A DNA stretch of 64,000 nt, taken from Anseranas semipalmata. Its lineage: Eukaryota; Chordata; Aves; Anseriformes; Anseranatidae. The stretch covers positions 251,227 through 315,226 of the forward strand of contig VXAA01005662.1 of the NCBI GenBank assembly GCA_013399115.1. Reading direction: 5' to 3'. The notes beneath the pieces were generated by a model. The model was not told the origin of the DNA. It was given only the letters and a program-made list of their open reading frames with translations, and ran no database searches. Each line of letters opens with the position of its first letter. Within the stretch, counting starts at the first letter, position 1. Positions 27,967-40,302 of the stretch are shown here, piece after piece. A program made the position numbers and the translations under genes.

Positions 27967-30900
27967 TTCCTGTTATTCAATGGTCTATGCCACAGTTAGG
28001 GATGTTAACATTTCATTAGCAACCACTTCCATTATTTGGGAGCTAGTGAACTTTAGAATTTTCCTGATGTTTTCCCAAAATGTTATTTTTAGAATATACT
28101 TAACCATTTTAACAAAGAATAAATTTCAGGCTGCAATGTCTTGATTTTGCTGGCAATCATTCTCACCTTTAGCTTCACACAAGTATAACGTTCCTTAGCT
28201 ATTACATTAGTGTAAAGGAGGTGATTATCTACATGTTACCATTGGGGAAATGAAGGAACAGAAGACAAAGTGTCTTTTTTAAACATTTAGCAATGGGAAA
28301 ATCATTCAGCATCACCTATAACACCGGACCAGCTCATTAATTTGTCCAAGTCTATATAGCTTCATTACAGCAGTTTATCTTGCCACAACCCCAACTAATG
28401 CTTTTGTTTGTTAGCATAGCACTGCAAATTGCATTGTAATACCGGTCTTTGAGCTGCTGGCATTCAGCCAGAGCAGCCAACCACAATCCATATTCTCAGG
28501 TGTGTTTTTTTTTTGTCTGAGTTAAAATTTGTTCAGTGTTTACCCATTCAACCTAAAAGATCCCAAAGCACTTTACCCACTACTGCTCTCATGCAAACAG
28601 CACTCCTTCCCAGATGGAGACAAAGCCTCATCCTTACAAAAATTATCAGCGTATTCAAGCTCGCCACAGGATCCAGAGGAGCAACACCTCAGGTCTCAAA
28701 AGCTCATAAATGGAAGAAAATGCTGCTAACATCTTCCATGAGGCTGAAGAGCTGACTCTGCCCTGACAGAGCCTTTTGGTGCAGAGGATACAGGAGTTAC
28801 ACATCCCTAGAGAAGGCTTTGTCTCTTGCTTTTGATTTAAGTGAGCAAGAGGCCCCATTTCTGACATAGGGCACCTTGCTCTCCCCCTTCATGCCCATTT
28901 TCTTATCAGTAACCAGTTACAAGAGCAGCACCACTGTGGGTTTGTAAAGTGCTTTGCAATCCTTGCCCAGAGAAACATAAGACAGGGCAAGCTCCGTGCA
29001 TCGCCGTGGCAGTGCGTGACCGCGTCGCTGTACCTGCTCAGGTTTGACATGCAGAAGTCTATTCCTTGAAGAAGTGGGATGCAGTGCAGCTGGATTTCTT
29101 GCATTGCCTGGTGCTGGTGTTATGAGAAGAGGAGGAGGGACATCTAGAGGCCATGCGGAGTCTGTAACTGTACAAAGAGGCAGGAGAAACTCATACACAT
29201 GCATTAGGGTACCGGAAAAGAAAAGAAAAAAAAAAAAAACAACCAGCAGAGACATGCCTTAGGGCCCCACAGCAGCTTTAGTAAGCTATGAGAAAAAAAA
29301 AACCTACACTTCATTCATCTTCCAAGTACTGGGAGCTGCTTCTGAAGGCAAGAGGTTTTTTGCCTTGTTCTGAACTTACCCTGTTAGTTTATTTAGGTAG
29401 GAAGGCTCAGTGGAAGCAGCATCCAGCCTCCCACCCAACGTCCCAGTTAGAGAACCCTCTAACTAGGACAAATGGACAAATCCGCAGCTATGTAGAGAAC
29501 AAGGAGTCGGGGTCTATTTTCTCATTACAGTCCATATCAGATTTTTAGATAGATATCTACGGGAAAGGAATTTTACCGTATGTAAGCACAATACCCCATC
29601 TGCTCATTTTTCCCAAGGGCAAAGCCTGCAGTATGCTTTTGCCATTACAGCATTTGCAGATTTGATGAATTACGCTTACAGGTTGCTACAGCAAGCACTG
29701 CTACAGTGCCTTTATTGCAGATGATATGTTATTTCATTTCAAATTTTAGACCAACTCTGAGATTCTCAACTTTCTTGTAAAACAGAAGTGAAAATCAGGG
29801 ATTTTAACTTGATAATATTACATCCCTATCAATTGTGATTTCAAGAAAAAGCCTGAAAACATGAGTCAAAGCAAGGGAAATAAAACAGCTTAGGTGTACT
29901 GTCAACATACAGTTTCAGTTCAAATGTACCCAAGCTAAACTTCCTTAAACTAAAAGATAAAAAAACAAATCTCCTATTTGTTTTTAAAATCTGCAGCTCT
30001 GCAGACCCAGGCTTTCAAGCGATTTGGGTTGTCAGTCCCTGCCCGGCCGCGCACGCTTGCACTTCGGCGCTGCCTGCAGCCGCACGTATGCTCTCCCTCG
30101 CACCTGTGCTCCCCCACTTGTGGTAACTGCATACTTACCTTGGGTATGCAAATTCAGCATGTCTAACCAAAATCAACTACTTATGATCTTCCAAGGGAAC
30201 ATCTTTTGAAATATAATTTTATTACGTAACAACATGTCTAAGAAAATTTGAAAGTTAGGTTTTTCTCCAGGGTATTTTTAGAGTTCAACACGCACCCTTT
30301 AAAGGACATTTCAGCTTTTGTTAGTCCTTACATACAGATTTTGTAGCACACTGTAACTGCAAGTTAGAATTAAAGAAGTGCAAAATTTTCCGTTACAACT
30401 GAAAAACAAAACCGCAAAAATTTTGAAAAGCAAGCAATTCAATCATTTTCAAATTAAAATTTGTGGCTAAAATTGTCTGCCAAAGCTTTGTTATTGTTCT
30501 ATGTAAATCATACTCTTCAGTCTTTGTGAATTTAATACTGAAGCCTTTGTCTACTGTGTAAGAATCAGAAAGTGGTGATGAGGAAGTCAACAAAAGCCAG
30601 ATTTTGTTGTCCCATATAAAGACCGTTACCAAGGGAAACGGTCGAATACCCAAAATAAGTTTAGTTTGTTTAGTTTCAGTTCTTTACTATAACTAGAAGA
30701 GAGAATTTTTTGTTTTATTTAGAATGTTCCCATTTAAGCAATGTTTAATGTCAAAAAATTAATTATGACTTGTAGAAGTTCTTCTATAATCCATAACATG
30801 TGTGTTATTGCATGCGATGAGCAAATGCCTAGATCCTGTGGGAAACGAAAAAAATAAACAAAAAAGGCCTCAAACACAGAGCCAAAATATCTGAGAAAAT

Positions 30901-31129
30901 CTGACCTGCATTTTCAAACACAATCCCTCATCCCCCCCCCCCAAAAAAAACCAATATGCTAAGGAGATATTTTATCCCCTAATTCCATCTCACTTTAAAG
31001 CTATAGATCATTAGATTATTTGGAAGCAGAGGATTAGGGGAAGAAGATAAGGAGGGATTGTTTTTCTAGATGGTCTAGATAGAAACTGGAATTGAGCTCT
31101 TACTGGGGTTCTCACTGTTCCCTTTCCAT

Positions 31130-31682
31130 TCCGCTCTCAATTAACCGCACACCGACACCACAAGGCTGGTGCAGGACAGCGAGCTTCGCTGTCCGAGAGC
31201 GGGTGGCACAGCGCTGCCCTCCTCCGCCCCGCTATGCCACTGGAGAGGGTCGATAACTTAGGTTTTAAGGAGCCTGATGAGAGCAACGCAGGGCAGTCTG
31301 GATGTTTGAACTGCCCGGGTTAGCAAGCCCAGCCTGGCTGATCTCTGAGGGGGAGGAGAGCTGCAGTACCCCCTCTCACGCAGGAACGGTTATCGGGATT
31401 GCTATTTTTGGCACTGTCACTTTGCACCTGCTTTCACCATCACCGGCGCTGCCGTAACTGTAGCCGGGCAAAAGAAAAGGAATTCTTCGGCACCCCGCGT
31501 AGACGCAGGCGAGCAGTAAGGGCTTTATGGGAAGGGGCGAGGGGGCTGCAACCCAGCCCTGCTGCAGCAGAGCACAGTCCCTGCTCCAGCCCCGACAAAA
31601 GCAGCACAGCCCGTGCAATACCCAGCCCTGGCGAGCCCTTGGTAGGAACAGTCCTTTCTAGGGGAAAAAAAAAAAAAAAAAA
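31130..31682. other. Local GC/CpG-richer patch ending in an A18 run
   Basis: A block of raised GC with scattered CpGs, including CCTCCGCCCCGCTATGCC near 31220, stands out from AT-rich flanks. It is followed by an 18-base A run at 31665-31682. Frames of 80-96 codons on both strands are compositional and match nothing I know. It could be a small regulatory element or an old retro-insertion with an A tail. No flanking target duplication was recognised. Confidence 0.35.
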
Positions 31683-34600
31683 GGAATAGTATCCAAAAAG
31701 ATACTAAGCTTGCAAGAAAAAGGGCACAGAAACTGGATGTTAAGCAACAGGAAGGATTTGAGAGTTTTCTTTGTCAAGTAGGATGTTTTAAACAGGATAA
31801 ATAGTGTTGGTAAATGTACTAGCTATACCATACATTAAAGCCAAACCAAAAGTTAAACGATGCCAATTTTCACATATAGACAGGGCCTACAGCTCTCTCT
31901 CAACTGAAAGCACAGCTGAGCTGAAGACAGAGAGTCGCTGATCTTAGTGAGCCTTGCTACAACAACAATACACTGAATCCTGGCTCTTAGAATTTCTCAT
32001 GCTTAGATCTTAAAGTATTTTGTGGTTCATTTAGTATTGTAATCCCCATTTTTGAGATGCAGAACTGAGTCAGAAGGAAAGGGGTTTGCCAAGGTCATCC
32101 AGAAGACCAGTAGTGTTAAAGCAGGAACAAAGGCAAAGGTTCCTATCACACTGCATTATTATCCCCCAAGCCAAGTTGTCTCCTCCACACTCAAAAAGTT
32201 CCACTTTGTCTAAAATCCTACTCCCATACACCTTCCTAGGCCACTGAGCCTTGAGATTATGCACATGCAAACTTCTAGGCCAGCAAAAATGCTAGATCCT
32301 GGCACACACCCTTCCCTCAGACATTCTTGAAATACATTTGGCATTTCTTATGCAAATTACCTTGTCTTTACCACACTTGGGCAATTAACATTCTTCCAAG
32401 CTGCTAGTTTAGTTCACTAAAAACGTCCCAGAAAAATAAACCACGTTACTTGTGGGATTGAAGGCTTGATGTGATACGGTTGCTGGTCACATCAGAGAAC
32501 TTCAGTGAACAGAGCAAAGTCAGTGTGTGTGATAAGGAGAGGTACAAAACTCAGGGAATTTAGGTTCACATTTGTACCTCAATTAAGTATGGTCTACACT
32601 TTTATACTCCTAATCTAAAATAACATGCATATGGTCCAAAATTTCAGACATACACACACCCCGTCCAATGTATCTCCTAACAGTAGACATGTCAGGGACA
32701 TACTCTGTCCAAAGTGGTTACTGTTAAACAAAGCAATGTCTAAGCTGACAGACAGACATCTAAAATAATTAACTGCCTGTTAAAAAACAGATACAGAGAT
32801 GCGGATGTGTAAGCCTAAAATCACAGATTTGCAGAATCAGGCTGGGTAACTTTACGAGCCAGAAGGCAAGCAAGGGGGTGATAAACGAGGTTCCTGGGCT
32901 TTCTGCTCAGTGAAAACTAAAATATCATGCCGCTAACCCAACTGGCATGTGCTCTCTTGCACTAGCATATTGCTTAATGGGAAAAGAAACACACAAAACA
33001 AGGACTTGGAAAAACATCAACCACCAACTTATATGAACTTTTTTAAGTGAAAAAGGACAAAAAAGGTTTGCGGATGGGAATTATGCTTTTTTTTTCTTCA
33101 TAAAAGCCCTGCCTCTGCATAAAAAAAATGGGGGAGCAGAAAACAAAAAGGATCACAACATGTTGTACTGCACATGCAATTGCTGAGACCTTGAGAATTA
33201 CATGTGTTTATTTATGAATGTGGTGAAAAAGCTGGATCATATATCAGGATTTTATCTTGCAAGCACATGACACTAAAGGACATAACATGAATATTATGAT
33301 TTTATGGTCGTGCCTTTCATGAATCTAAGCTGGAAAAACCTGTTATTGAGATGCTTGCATTCTCAACTTTCAAGAAGATACATAGCAGCAGTCTCTACCA
33401 CAGCGGTTCAAAGGACAGAATACCTTTAAAGTTGCACTGCTCCCTCACAATAACTCAAAAATTGTTTTGTTGTTACACACATGTGCTCTAGAGTTCAAGT
33501 TTCTTCGTTGTTGACTTAATCCCACTCCCACTGACATTGTTCTTCAAACTACTATTACTTTCAGTGATGAACATCAAATTGAGAACTGTTGAAAAAAAAT
33601 CTCACACCATGCCAAGAATTCACCTGGGGACTGTCTAAAATTAATGCATGAATACCATTTTAATTAAACACAACAAGATTTTCAAAAGCAACTAGTGATC
33701 TAAAGTGGGCGCTGAAAAGTGATTTGGCAGTGAGGATGGCTACTGAGCTCTTCTGGAAAACCAAACTCCTTGATGGTACTTCCAAATGAGCTCAAAGAAA
33801 TTATTAGTCACTAAGAAACCCAGGTCTATAAATTTAGATGAACAGTATCACTTCAGCAATTTATCTTCCTGCCCTTTTAAAGAGGCACAGAGCACTGTGC
33901 AAGCCAAAAGGTGAAGAATATTGGATTAAAAATAGCAGTACTCAAATACATCCTCTATACTGTCACGTAATAAAAAACGTGTATCTACTGATTCACATTC
34001 ATGACAGAGGAAAAGAATGAGAAAAAATTATCACACATAGGGAAGACTGCAGTTGACTTTTATTTAGTTTTATACAGAAATGGTTACTCCAAGTGAGTCT
34101 CAAGATTACTGAAGGCCAGCAGAACTAGTAAGAGCCCATAGCCCTGCACATCTCATTGCATGAAACCACACAAAAATGGGCTTTGGATTTGACAGTGATG
34201 AGTGAAAGCATTTGCCATAATGAATGGGGAGTAAAACTTCAGTCAGATTCCAGTGACAGTGAAGTTTGAGTGTACAACTCTTCAAAGCAGCTCAGTGATG
34301 GAAGAATTCATTATCTTATCTTCCTACCTCCTTTCACACTGCAATGGTTAGCAGAGAAAAATAGTACCTAAATGAAATGCTAAATGAATCCTACCACCAA
34401 GGCACAGTTGGAATACAATTGCTACTCGCACGTGTTCTGCACAAGTGTGAGTTTGCTCGGTCTGCCCGAGCCCTTCCAAAGCAAATCCCCCACAAAGCAG
34501 CTTCGGGGCAGCGTCCATGCCCACAGTTCAACACCAACCTGTAGCCAGGATAACGAGCAGACAGGCTGACTCAGCTCCTTTCTGTTTCCACTTCTGTTGC

Positions 34601-35211
34601 CAGGCCTCCAAATGCCCTTAGCAGGTAGCACATCCTCTGCGATCTCGCCAAAGTCACTTCCCTGAAAAAATGCTCGCGTTTACCTTACTGTGGGCATTTC
34701 ACTTTGCTGAGTAGCATTGGCTTAATTGCCAAAGGAACTGAGGTAGGCTCTGCTGAAATGGGCCCGGATCCCAGTGTATTATTCTTTTTTGACTGACACA
34801 GGGCATCACGAGTAGTACAAGTCTCCACTTTGCTGTCCATCCACAAGCAGCACACCTCCAGTGGTGTAAGGCCACATGGCACCGCGCACACCGAACGCTG
34901 AGCCTATGCTTCTGTAAAATGGAACATCACCCGCTGAGTAATCAAAGCTGCTTCTCACAACCCTTTGGCAGTTACTGGGAGTACTGTCATCCAAAACATG
35001 ACTCACATGACCCTGCTTGGCTTGTAAAATACAAAAGGCTTGCAAAAAATAAGCAGATGTATATTTACACACACACCCTGAAGTATGTTTCTGACTCTTG
35101 CACTATGTTCCACAAACCACACTCTAGCTCTGAATAAGTTAGGAAGATGAACCAGCCACCTATCTCCTAAGAAAAAGCCTCCCTCCAAATCGATGCCTAC
35201 TCAGGCACCTN

Positions 35212-35275
35212 AAGAGAAGAGAAGAGAAGAGAAGAGAAGAGAAGAGAAGAGAAGAGAAGAGAAAGAAAAGAAAAG
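35212..35275. repeat. (AAGAG)10 pentanucleotide repeat with degenerate tail
   Basis: Ten uninterrupted AAGAG units from 35212, passing into AAAGA/AAAAG variants. A single N at 35211 directly precedes the array, so the assembled length is probably unreliable. The tract is pure purine on the plus strand. Confidence 0.95.
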
Positions 35276-38200
35276 TACTATTTCAATGCTTTTTTTTTCA
35301 AATGCACGCTTTCAATAGAAAAGTGTTTTTAAAGACTAAGAGAAGTAAATGTGTGGGATCAGCACAATGCGAATGAAAAGCGATGAAGTGTGCAAGGGAA
35401 GCAGTAGCCATGTGACTCAATAGTAATAAGGCCCCCTCTTAACTAAGGAAATGGTTTAGAAGTATTTAGTGGCTGAAGAGCCTGTGGTCCAGACAGGACA
35501 GAATGGGATTCTAACACCTCCCGTTCCTCTCTGAGTTCTGCCAGTGACCTGGTATTAGACACTGGATGTTTCACACCAACTGCTTCCTTTCCCTCTTGCG
35601 CTCTAATAATCTATTTCCATATTAAACACTTGGGTGGGGACCCTTTCCTGACAGTAAGCGACAAGTTGCATCTTGTCCTGAAAAAGAATGATTTTCCTCA
35701 CCTTCCCACTCTTCCAAAAAGATATTGGAAGGTCCAACACATACCCGCTTTCCAGTAGAGAGCTGCTATTCACATTTAGAGCAGCTCCACCCTAAGAATT
35801 AAATATGACTTGGGTTCTACAAAGAAAAAAATAAAAGCAGTATGCAACTATATAATATGTATAACATGGCATATAGGAAACAACCTATGGATTTTTATAG
35901 CAATCTGAATGCTACATTTTAAAAAAAAAAATCTCTTGAGCATTTTTATTTGTATTTTATTCCCAAGTTTGTCCTAAGACATCTCTTTTGAGTAGCTGTT
36001 AGCTCTCAGTTCACTCAATCTTGGAATAACTGTCCACAAAGTTTAGATGAAGCAATCTACTTTAAAACTTAACTCAGATTATTGTGGCTGTGTAGGCAAA
36101 GAGTTCCCATTAAACTTCCATAAGATTTGCGTGTCCAAGTCTTGGATGCTTTTCAAAATGCCAGCTATGGCTTGAAAACACCAAACACAATAGGATATTA
36201 AAATACTCTACAATAAGTATTAACATTCTGTTTTTTAATACTGTACAGAGATTAAACAAAATCAGCTTTGCTGTTCTGCACTGTATTCCTATCAAAGTAT
36301 TTTCAGTTATTACTATGAATTTTCACGCTAGTCCCAAGAGCTTCTAATTCTTTACCGGTTCAGTTAAATAAAAGATGTAAAAGTTTACCTCTTCTTCAGA
36401 GTTCACTTACCACAAAAGCTCAGATCCACAACAGCATATTTAGAACCTATCCTTTATCTCGTTTTCATTATGAATAAAAGCAGACTGTCATTTTACTCAT
36501 GCAGGTCAGCTAGAATCAATATGCAAGGTCTTCCAAGTTCTCTTTTCAAGGTCATTTATAAGCTCTTGGCTCGCCACAGGTTATCACTCACAACTCAGCT
36601 TCTCAGCTGAATTCAACTCCAGCGAAAGCTGGAACTGGCCCCAGAACTTTGGGAATGAAATCACAAATCTAAGTGAAGATTGTGCTATTTGTTTCCACAT
36701 TTGAATTTGAGAATTTATACGTAGAATTGCCAAGGTATAAATCTCTCTAAAGAAAATCATCAGGAACTAAACTAGAACACTTTAAATAGAAGGCTTACAA
36801 TACAAAATGCTGACAAAACATAGTAAAAGAAATACACTGGTCCAAATCAATTATAGGTAGCTCACAGAAAGGGTCAGGAGCTTACAGAGCAGGACAGGGA
36901 ACACCACATGCAGGAGACCTGGTTGCATCACCTGGACTGTCCTGTAATGCCAAGGATTCAACACCTTTAAGACATTCTCTGATACAAGCTGGTTGTAACT
37001 CCTTCTAGCAAACTGGATAATGCGGAAAAACAAGAAGTAAACAATTTGTTGGCTCTCCCAACTCCATACACACTTCAGCATTACTGCTTTTATTAATCTG
37101 CCTGCATTTGATCCTGACTAACTCATCACCTCTGTAAACAGGATGAGTTTAATTGTCTTCATTGCCTGTTTGGATTTATCTCAAGAAATGTCAGTGCTTT
37201 GTAGGCATCATTACAGCTTTATTGGTGCATTCAGATCATAAAGAGACAGTTAGAAGGACTATAGAAATTCAATGATGCAAATGAGATGTAACAGTAACTA
37301 TAAAAGTTGCACTTTTCCTACATGTGATGAATGGACCAGTTAGGAATGAAACTTCTTCCTTGAAGATTAGCTCCCATTTTGGAGTACAGATCTCAGTCTT
37401 ACAGCATTTTGCTTGAGAACTGTTGAGTATGAACATGTGTGAACCATGTCAGAGTGAGTGGCAACACATTTGGAACACAACAGGATTTAATATCACAGCA
37501 GAAAAACAGCAAAGACAACGGCAACAGGATTTCTGCTGTAATATTAAGCAACGAGGGAAGGAAGCAGGCTTATTTATTATCAGTTCACTGTCAGACATCA
37601 CAAATATGTGACCAAAATACCGAGACTGCGGTAAGACCGAACACACACCAACTGGTATTTCAGTTGTCAGTAAGGCAAGATGTGAAAAAACTATTTAAGG
37701 CTCAGTTTATGCCGCACCTTCAGTAACTTCAAAACTATGGGAGGATTTTTACTTCTTTTCATGTTTCCCAATTCTTATAAAATATCCAAATATGATGATG
37801 GGTATGTAAAACAAAACATTTCCACGGAGGTAAACATAGTAAAACCCAATGAATACTAAACACCTTTACTGTGGCTGTCCTACCACCCAATAAATATAAT
37901 TGCTACTGTAAGCTAGACTCCATCTAGCTAGAATTCATTTCTTAACCATCTTCGTCACTGCAACTATCAAATTGCAGTGTACTTTATGACAGTGTAGATG
38001 TGCTTGCCAAAACACTCAATGAACAACGTTAAACTTCTGCATCGTTTTACCAAATTTTCCCTATCAATTAAACTTCAGGGAAATGTTCATTATGGAGAGG
38101 ATAACATCTTCAAGGAATGACTTGTCACATGAGAAAATAAACAGGCAGCTCTTACCAAAGAACCTTACTAAAACAGAAATATTAATTTGAATAAACTACT

Positions 38201-38687
38201 ATATCAAATATTAACTTACTACTAGAAAGAAATGGGTTCTTGTAATACTGTTAAGTCTCAGCGATGTTACAATATTCCATCCAACTGCCACACAAATATG
38301 GACACATGCTTCTGGCTCCACTGAGGGAGGATGCCACACGCCGTAATTCCTCTTGGTGTTGGAATGCAACATTCTAAAATTCTCAGAGCCAAATTTTTAC
38401 ATGTTTTTTAACTAAGCTAGTTCACTAAGCATACAGAAACAGAAAAAGATTAAATGGTGTGTGCAATGTTAATTAAACTTTTAAATTAACTACACCCACA
38501 GTAAAGAAAATCAAGGACTAAGTGAAAAGTGTCAAATTTGTATAAATTTGTTTCAGTGAACTGGGCGTAGAAAGCCAAAGGATGCAAGCATACTTAATTC
38601 CTTCTAGATGTACATAGCCTCATTTTTCCTGGTACATCTGGTTTCCATACAAAAGGCAAGTTTCCCACAAGTTTTTAAAAAGTTTAC

Positions 38688-38693
38688 TTTATT
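38688..38693 (-). terminator. Distal PRDM2 polyadenylation signal AATAAA
   Basis: The minus strand reads TAACCAATAAAGTAAAC, with a GT-containing stretch (CTTGTGGG) about 20 bases downstream, the usual layout for a cleavage site near 38665-38675. It is preferred as the main end because it has the canonical hexamer and a downstream GU element. Confidence 0.55.
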
Positions 38694-39110
38694 GGTTACA
38701 GTTATATAAAATGTGTCATGATCGTTCTATCTAGTTGGTCATTAAGTGCTTGCAACACCACAGAGACTCTTTTAACACATCTGCAACTTATATGATGTAC
38801 TGCATGCTGGAGGAGAAATATCCCTCTTCAGTTGCTTACCTGCACTTACAGTATCTTCACCAACGCTACAACGTCCAAAAGCAACAACGACCCCACTTGT
38901 ATGTCAAATTGTAATTTTAATGTTTTCATTAGAATACTCTTTATATCACTCTCCAAAAAAAAAAAAAANTATAACTAACAGCAAACTTTAATACAGGAAC
39001 ACGCTCCAAGATTAACAACCCAAAATGAAAACAAAATGAAATTAATGTAAAATGTAAATCACATATAGTACAATTGAAGTGTCCAAAACAATTTAAATAA
39101 TTTTAAATAT

Positions 39111-39116
39111 TTTATT
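39111..39116 (-). terminator. Proximal PRDM2 polyadenylation signal AATAAA
   Basis: A canonical hexamer on the minus strand, followed by AU-rich sequence and TTGTTTTGG about 25 bases on. It could produce a 3' UTR about 0.4 kb shorter than the distal site. Confidence 0.4.
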
Positions 39117-39196
39117 TTTTAAACTTGCTACAAATGCTTTATACAATATTTCAACATAAAGTCCCCATAACAGAAATGTAACAAAATGGGAATGAT

Positions 39197-39211
39197 AGTG
39201 AAAGTGAAAGT
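39197..39211. promoter_or_regulatory. ISRE / PRDI-like motif GTGAAAGTGAAAGT
   Basis: The plus strand has two GAAAGT units in tandem, fitting the GAAANNGAAA interferon-response core and the element bound by PRDM1/Blimp-1. It lies in the predicted PRDM2 3' UTR, antisense to the mRNA. A motif of this length can occur by chance, and no function is claimed. Confidence 0.25.
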
Positions 39212-40289
39212 TAAAGTGGCACAAATTCACCAAACAAGTATTAAACTACAAATTTTAAGAGGTAGATTACTTTTTAAGTCAAGAACAAAAAATAAAAGGG
39301 GTGGCTGTATAATGGAACTAGTCGCTTTCCATCAACTCAGTCATTAATCTTGAAAGCTATATAAACACGAGAAATGGTATTTCCATAAAAAGCTGTTTAA
39401 GAACAACAGACCAAGTTGTTGTTTTAAGTTATTAGATAGAGGTGTAAGATCTTTTAGAGTAATTATATATTTAACTTTCAAAATATACAGGTATGTAGCC
39501 CTGGTCTAGCCTTTTTATCAATAAAAAGATACACTGCATTCATTATATATAATATTTAGAAACTGGTATCGGTATTTCATTGCTATATAAAGTTTCATCT
39601 GCATGTATAAATAGGAATTTGGAAAACACACAGAACATCCAAATCAGGCTTTTTTTCCCATTATATGCTGGTCATCTAAAAGACTCAAAGTGGGGAGAAG
39701 GTGGGAAGACAAGGAAACTCTGTCATAGTAGGTTCCTCTCTACTCATTGTTTAGAAGAAAGGTTTTAACAGACTTAATACATGACAAAAATACTCAGAAT
39801 GCAGCAACATTCGTTGTCCCTGAATCTACACTGAATTACTGATAAAACAGGGTATCTCTGCTTTGCCAAGTTTGTAACTGTCTCTATACCATGCATGAAG
39901 GTATGGACAAAACCAGGATCTAAGCATTTAAGGGCTGAAGATTTGGTTTAGTTTAATCCCACTTTCTTTTGACGTTTTTGTGTTTTGTTTTGGTTTTGGT
40001 TTGGTGTTTTTGTTGTTGTTGTTTTGGTTCCATTTTGTATTTAATAGTACCCTTTTCTTATCTGAATCATCGTGAAGCCCAGCATGCATGTCAGGCACAA
40101 AATAAGTCTATGCCTGACACTGAATATTAGCAAGAAGCCTGCAGGCAATTTTATGATTGTGAGTCAGCTTCAGCTGGTTTCGCAAGCTTGGTGGACTTCA
40201 CATCCATTGTCGTAGTGCTTATCCTAAGTTGAGCATGCAACAGCTCTACCATGTCATTAAAGGATTTTTTTGTTTTGTTTTGCTTTGTT

Positions 40290-40302
40290 TTACAGGAGAT
40301 TC
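40290..40302 (-). CDS. PRDM2: PRDM2 terminal coding segment (short C-terminus, ends -RNLL)
   Basis: The minus strand has a strong acceptor (TTTTTTATTTTCTAG|GAATC) with the first exon base at 40302. The upstream exon ends with two bases of a codon (AG), so the junction reads AGG AAT CTC CTG TAA: Arg-Asn-Leu-Leu-stop, stop at 40290-40292. This gives a C-terminus of KDF followed by RNLL. From memory, human PRDM2 has a 1,718-residue form with a 40-residue tail after KDF and a 1,682-residue form. Four residues after KDF is exactly what the shorter form needs, so this is most likely the short-isoform last exon. The same exon continues as 3' UTR. The alternative long-tail exon was not located in the window. 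An intron-retained transcript would instead end one residue after KDF. Confidence 0.8.

Larger units (their letters stand above)
18586..38669. other. Intergenic stretch between the CpG island and the PRDM2 3' end; no gene recognised
   Basis: About 20 kb of AT-rich sequence with short overlapping frames of no recognisable family. It contains A/T-rich simple repeats near 26.4 and 27.9 kb, a GC-richer patch at about 31.13-31.66 kb, and an AAGAG tract at 35.2 kb. The exon that would encode the alternative long C-terminus known from human PRDM2 (beginning YSLRLAS) could lie here or further out; I did not find it. No tRNA, rRNA or LINE was recognised. Confidence 0.55.
38670..40289 (-). other. PRDM2: PRDM2 3' untranslated region (predicted)
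   Basis: AT-rich sequence following the stop codon at 40290-40292 on the minus strand, with no further splice requirement. Its extent is inferred from two AATAAA signals (39111-39116 and 38688-38693). It includes a CAA/CCAAAA-rich tract at about 39960-40030, a run of T on the minus strand next to an N at 38969, and a GAAAGTGAAAGT-type block at 39197-39211. The exact cleavage position is not determinable without transcripts. Confidence 0.65.
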
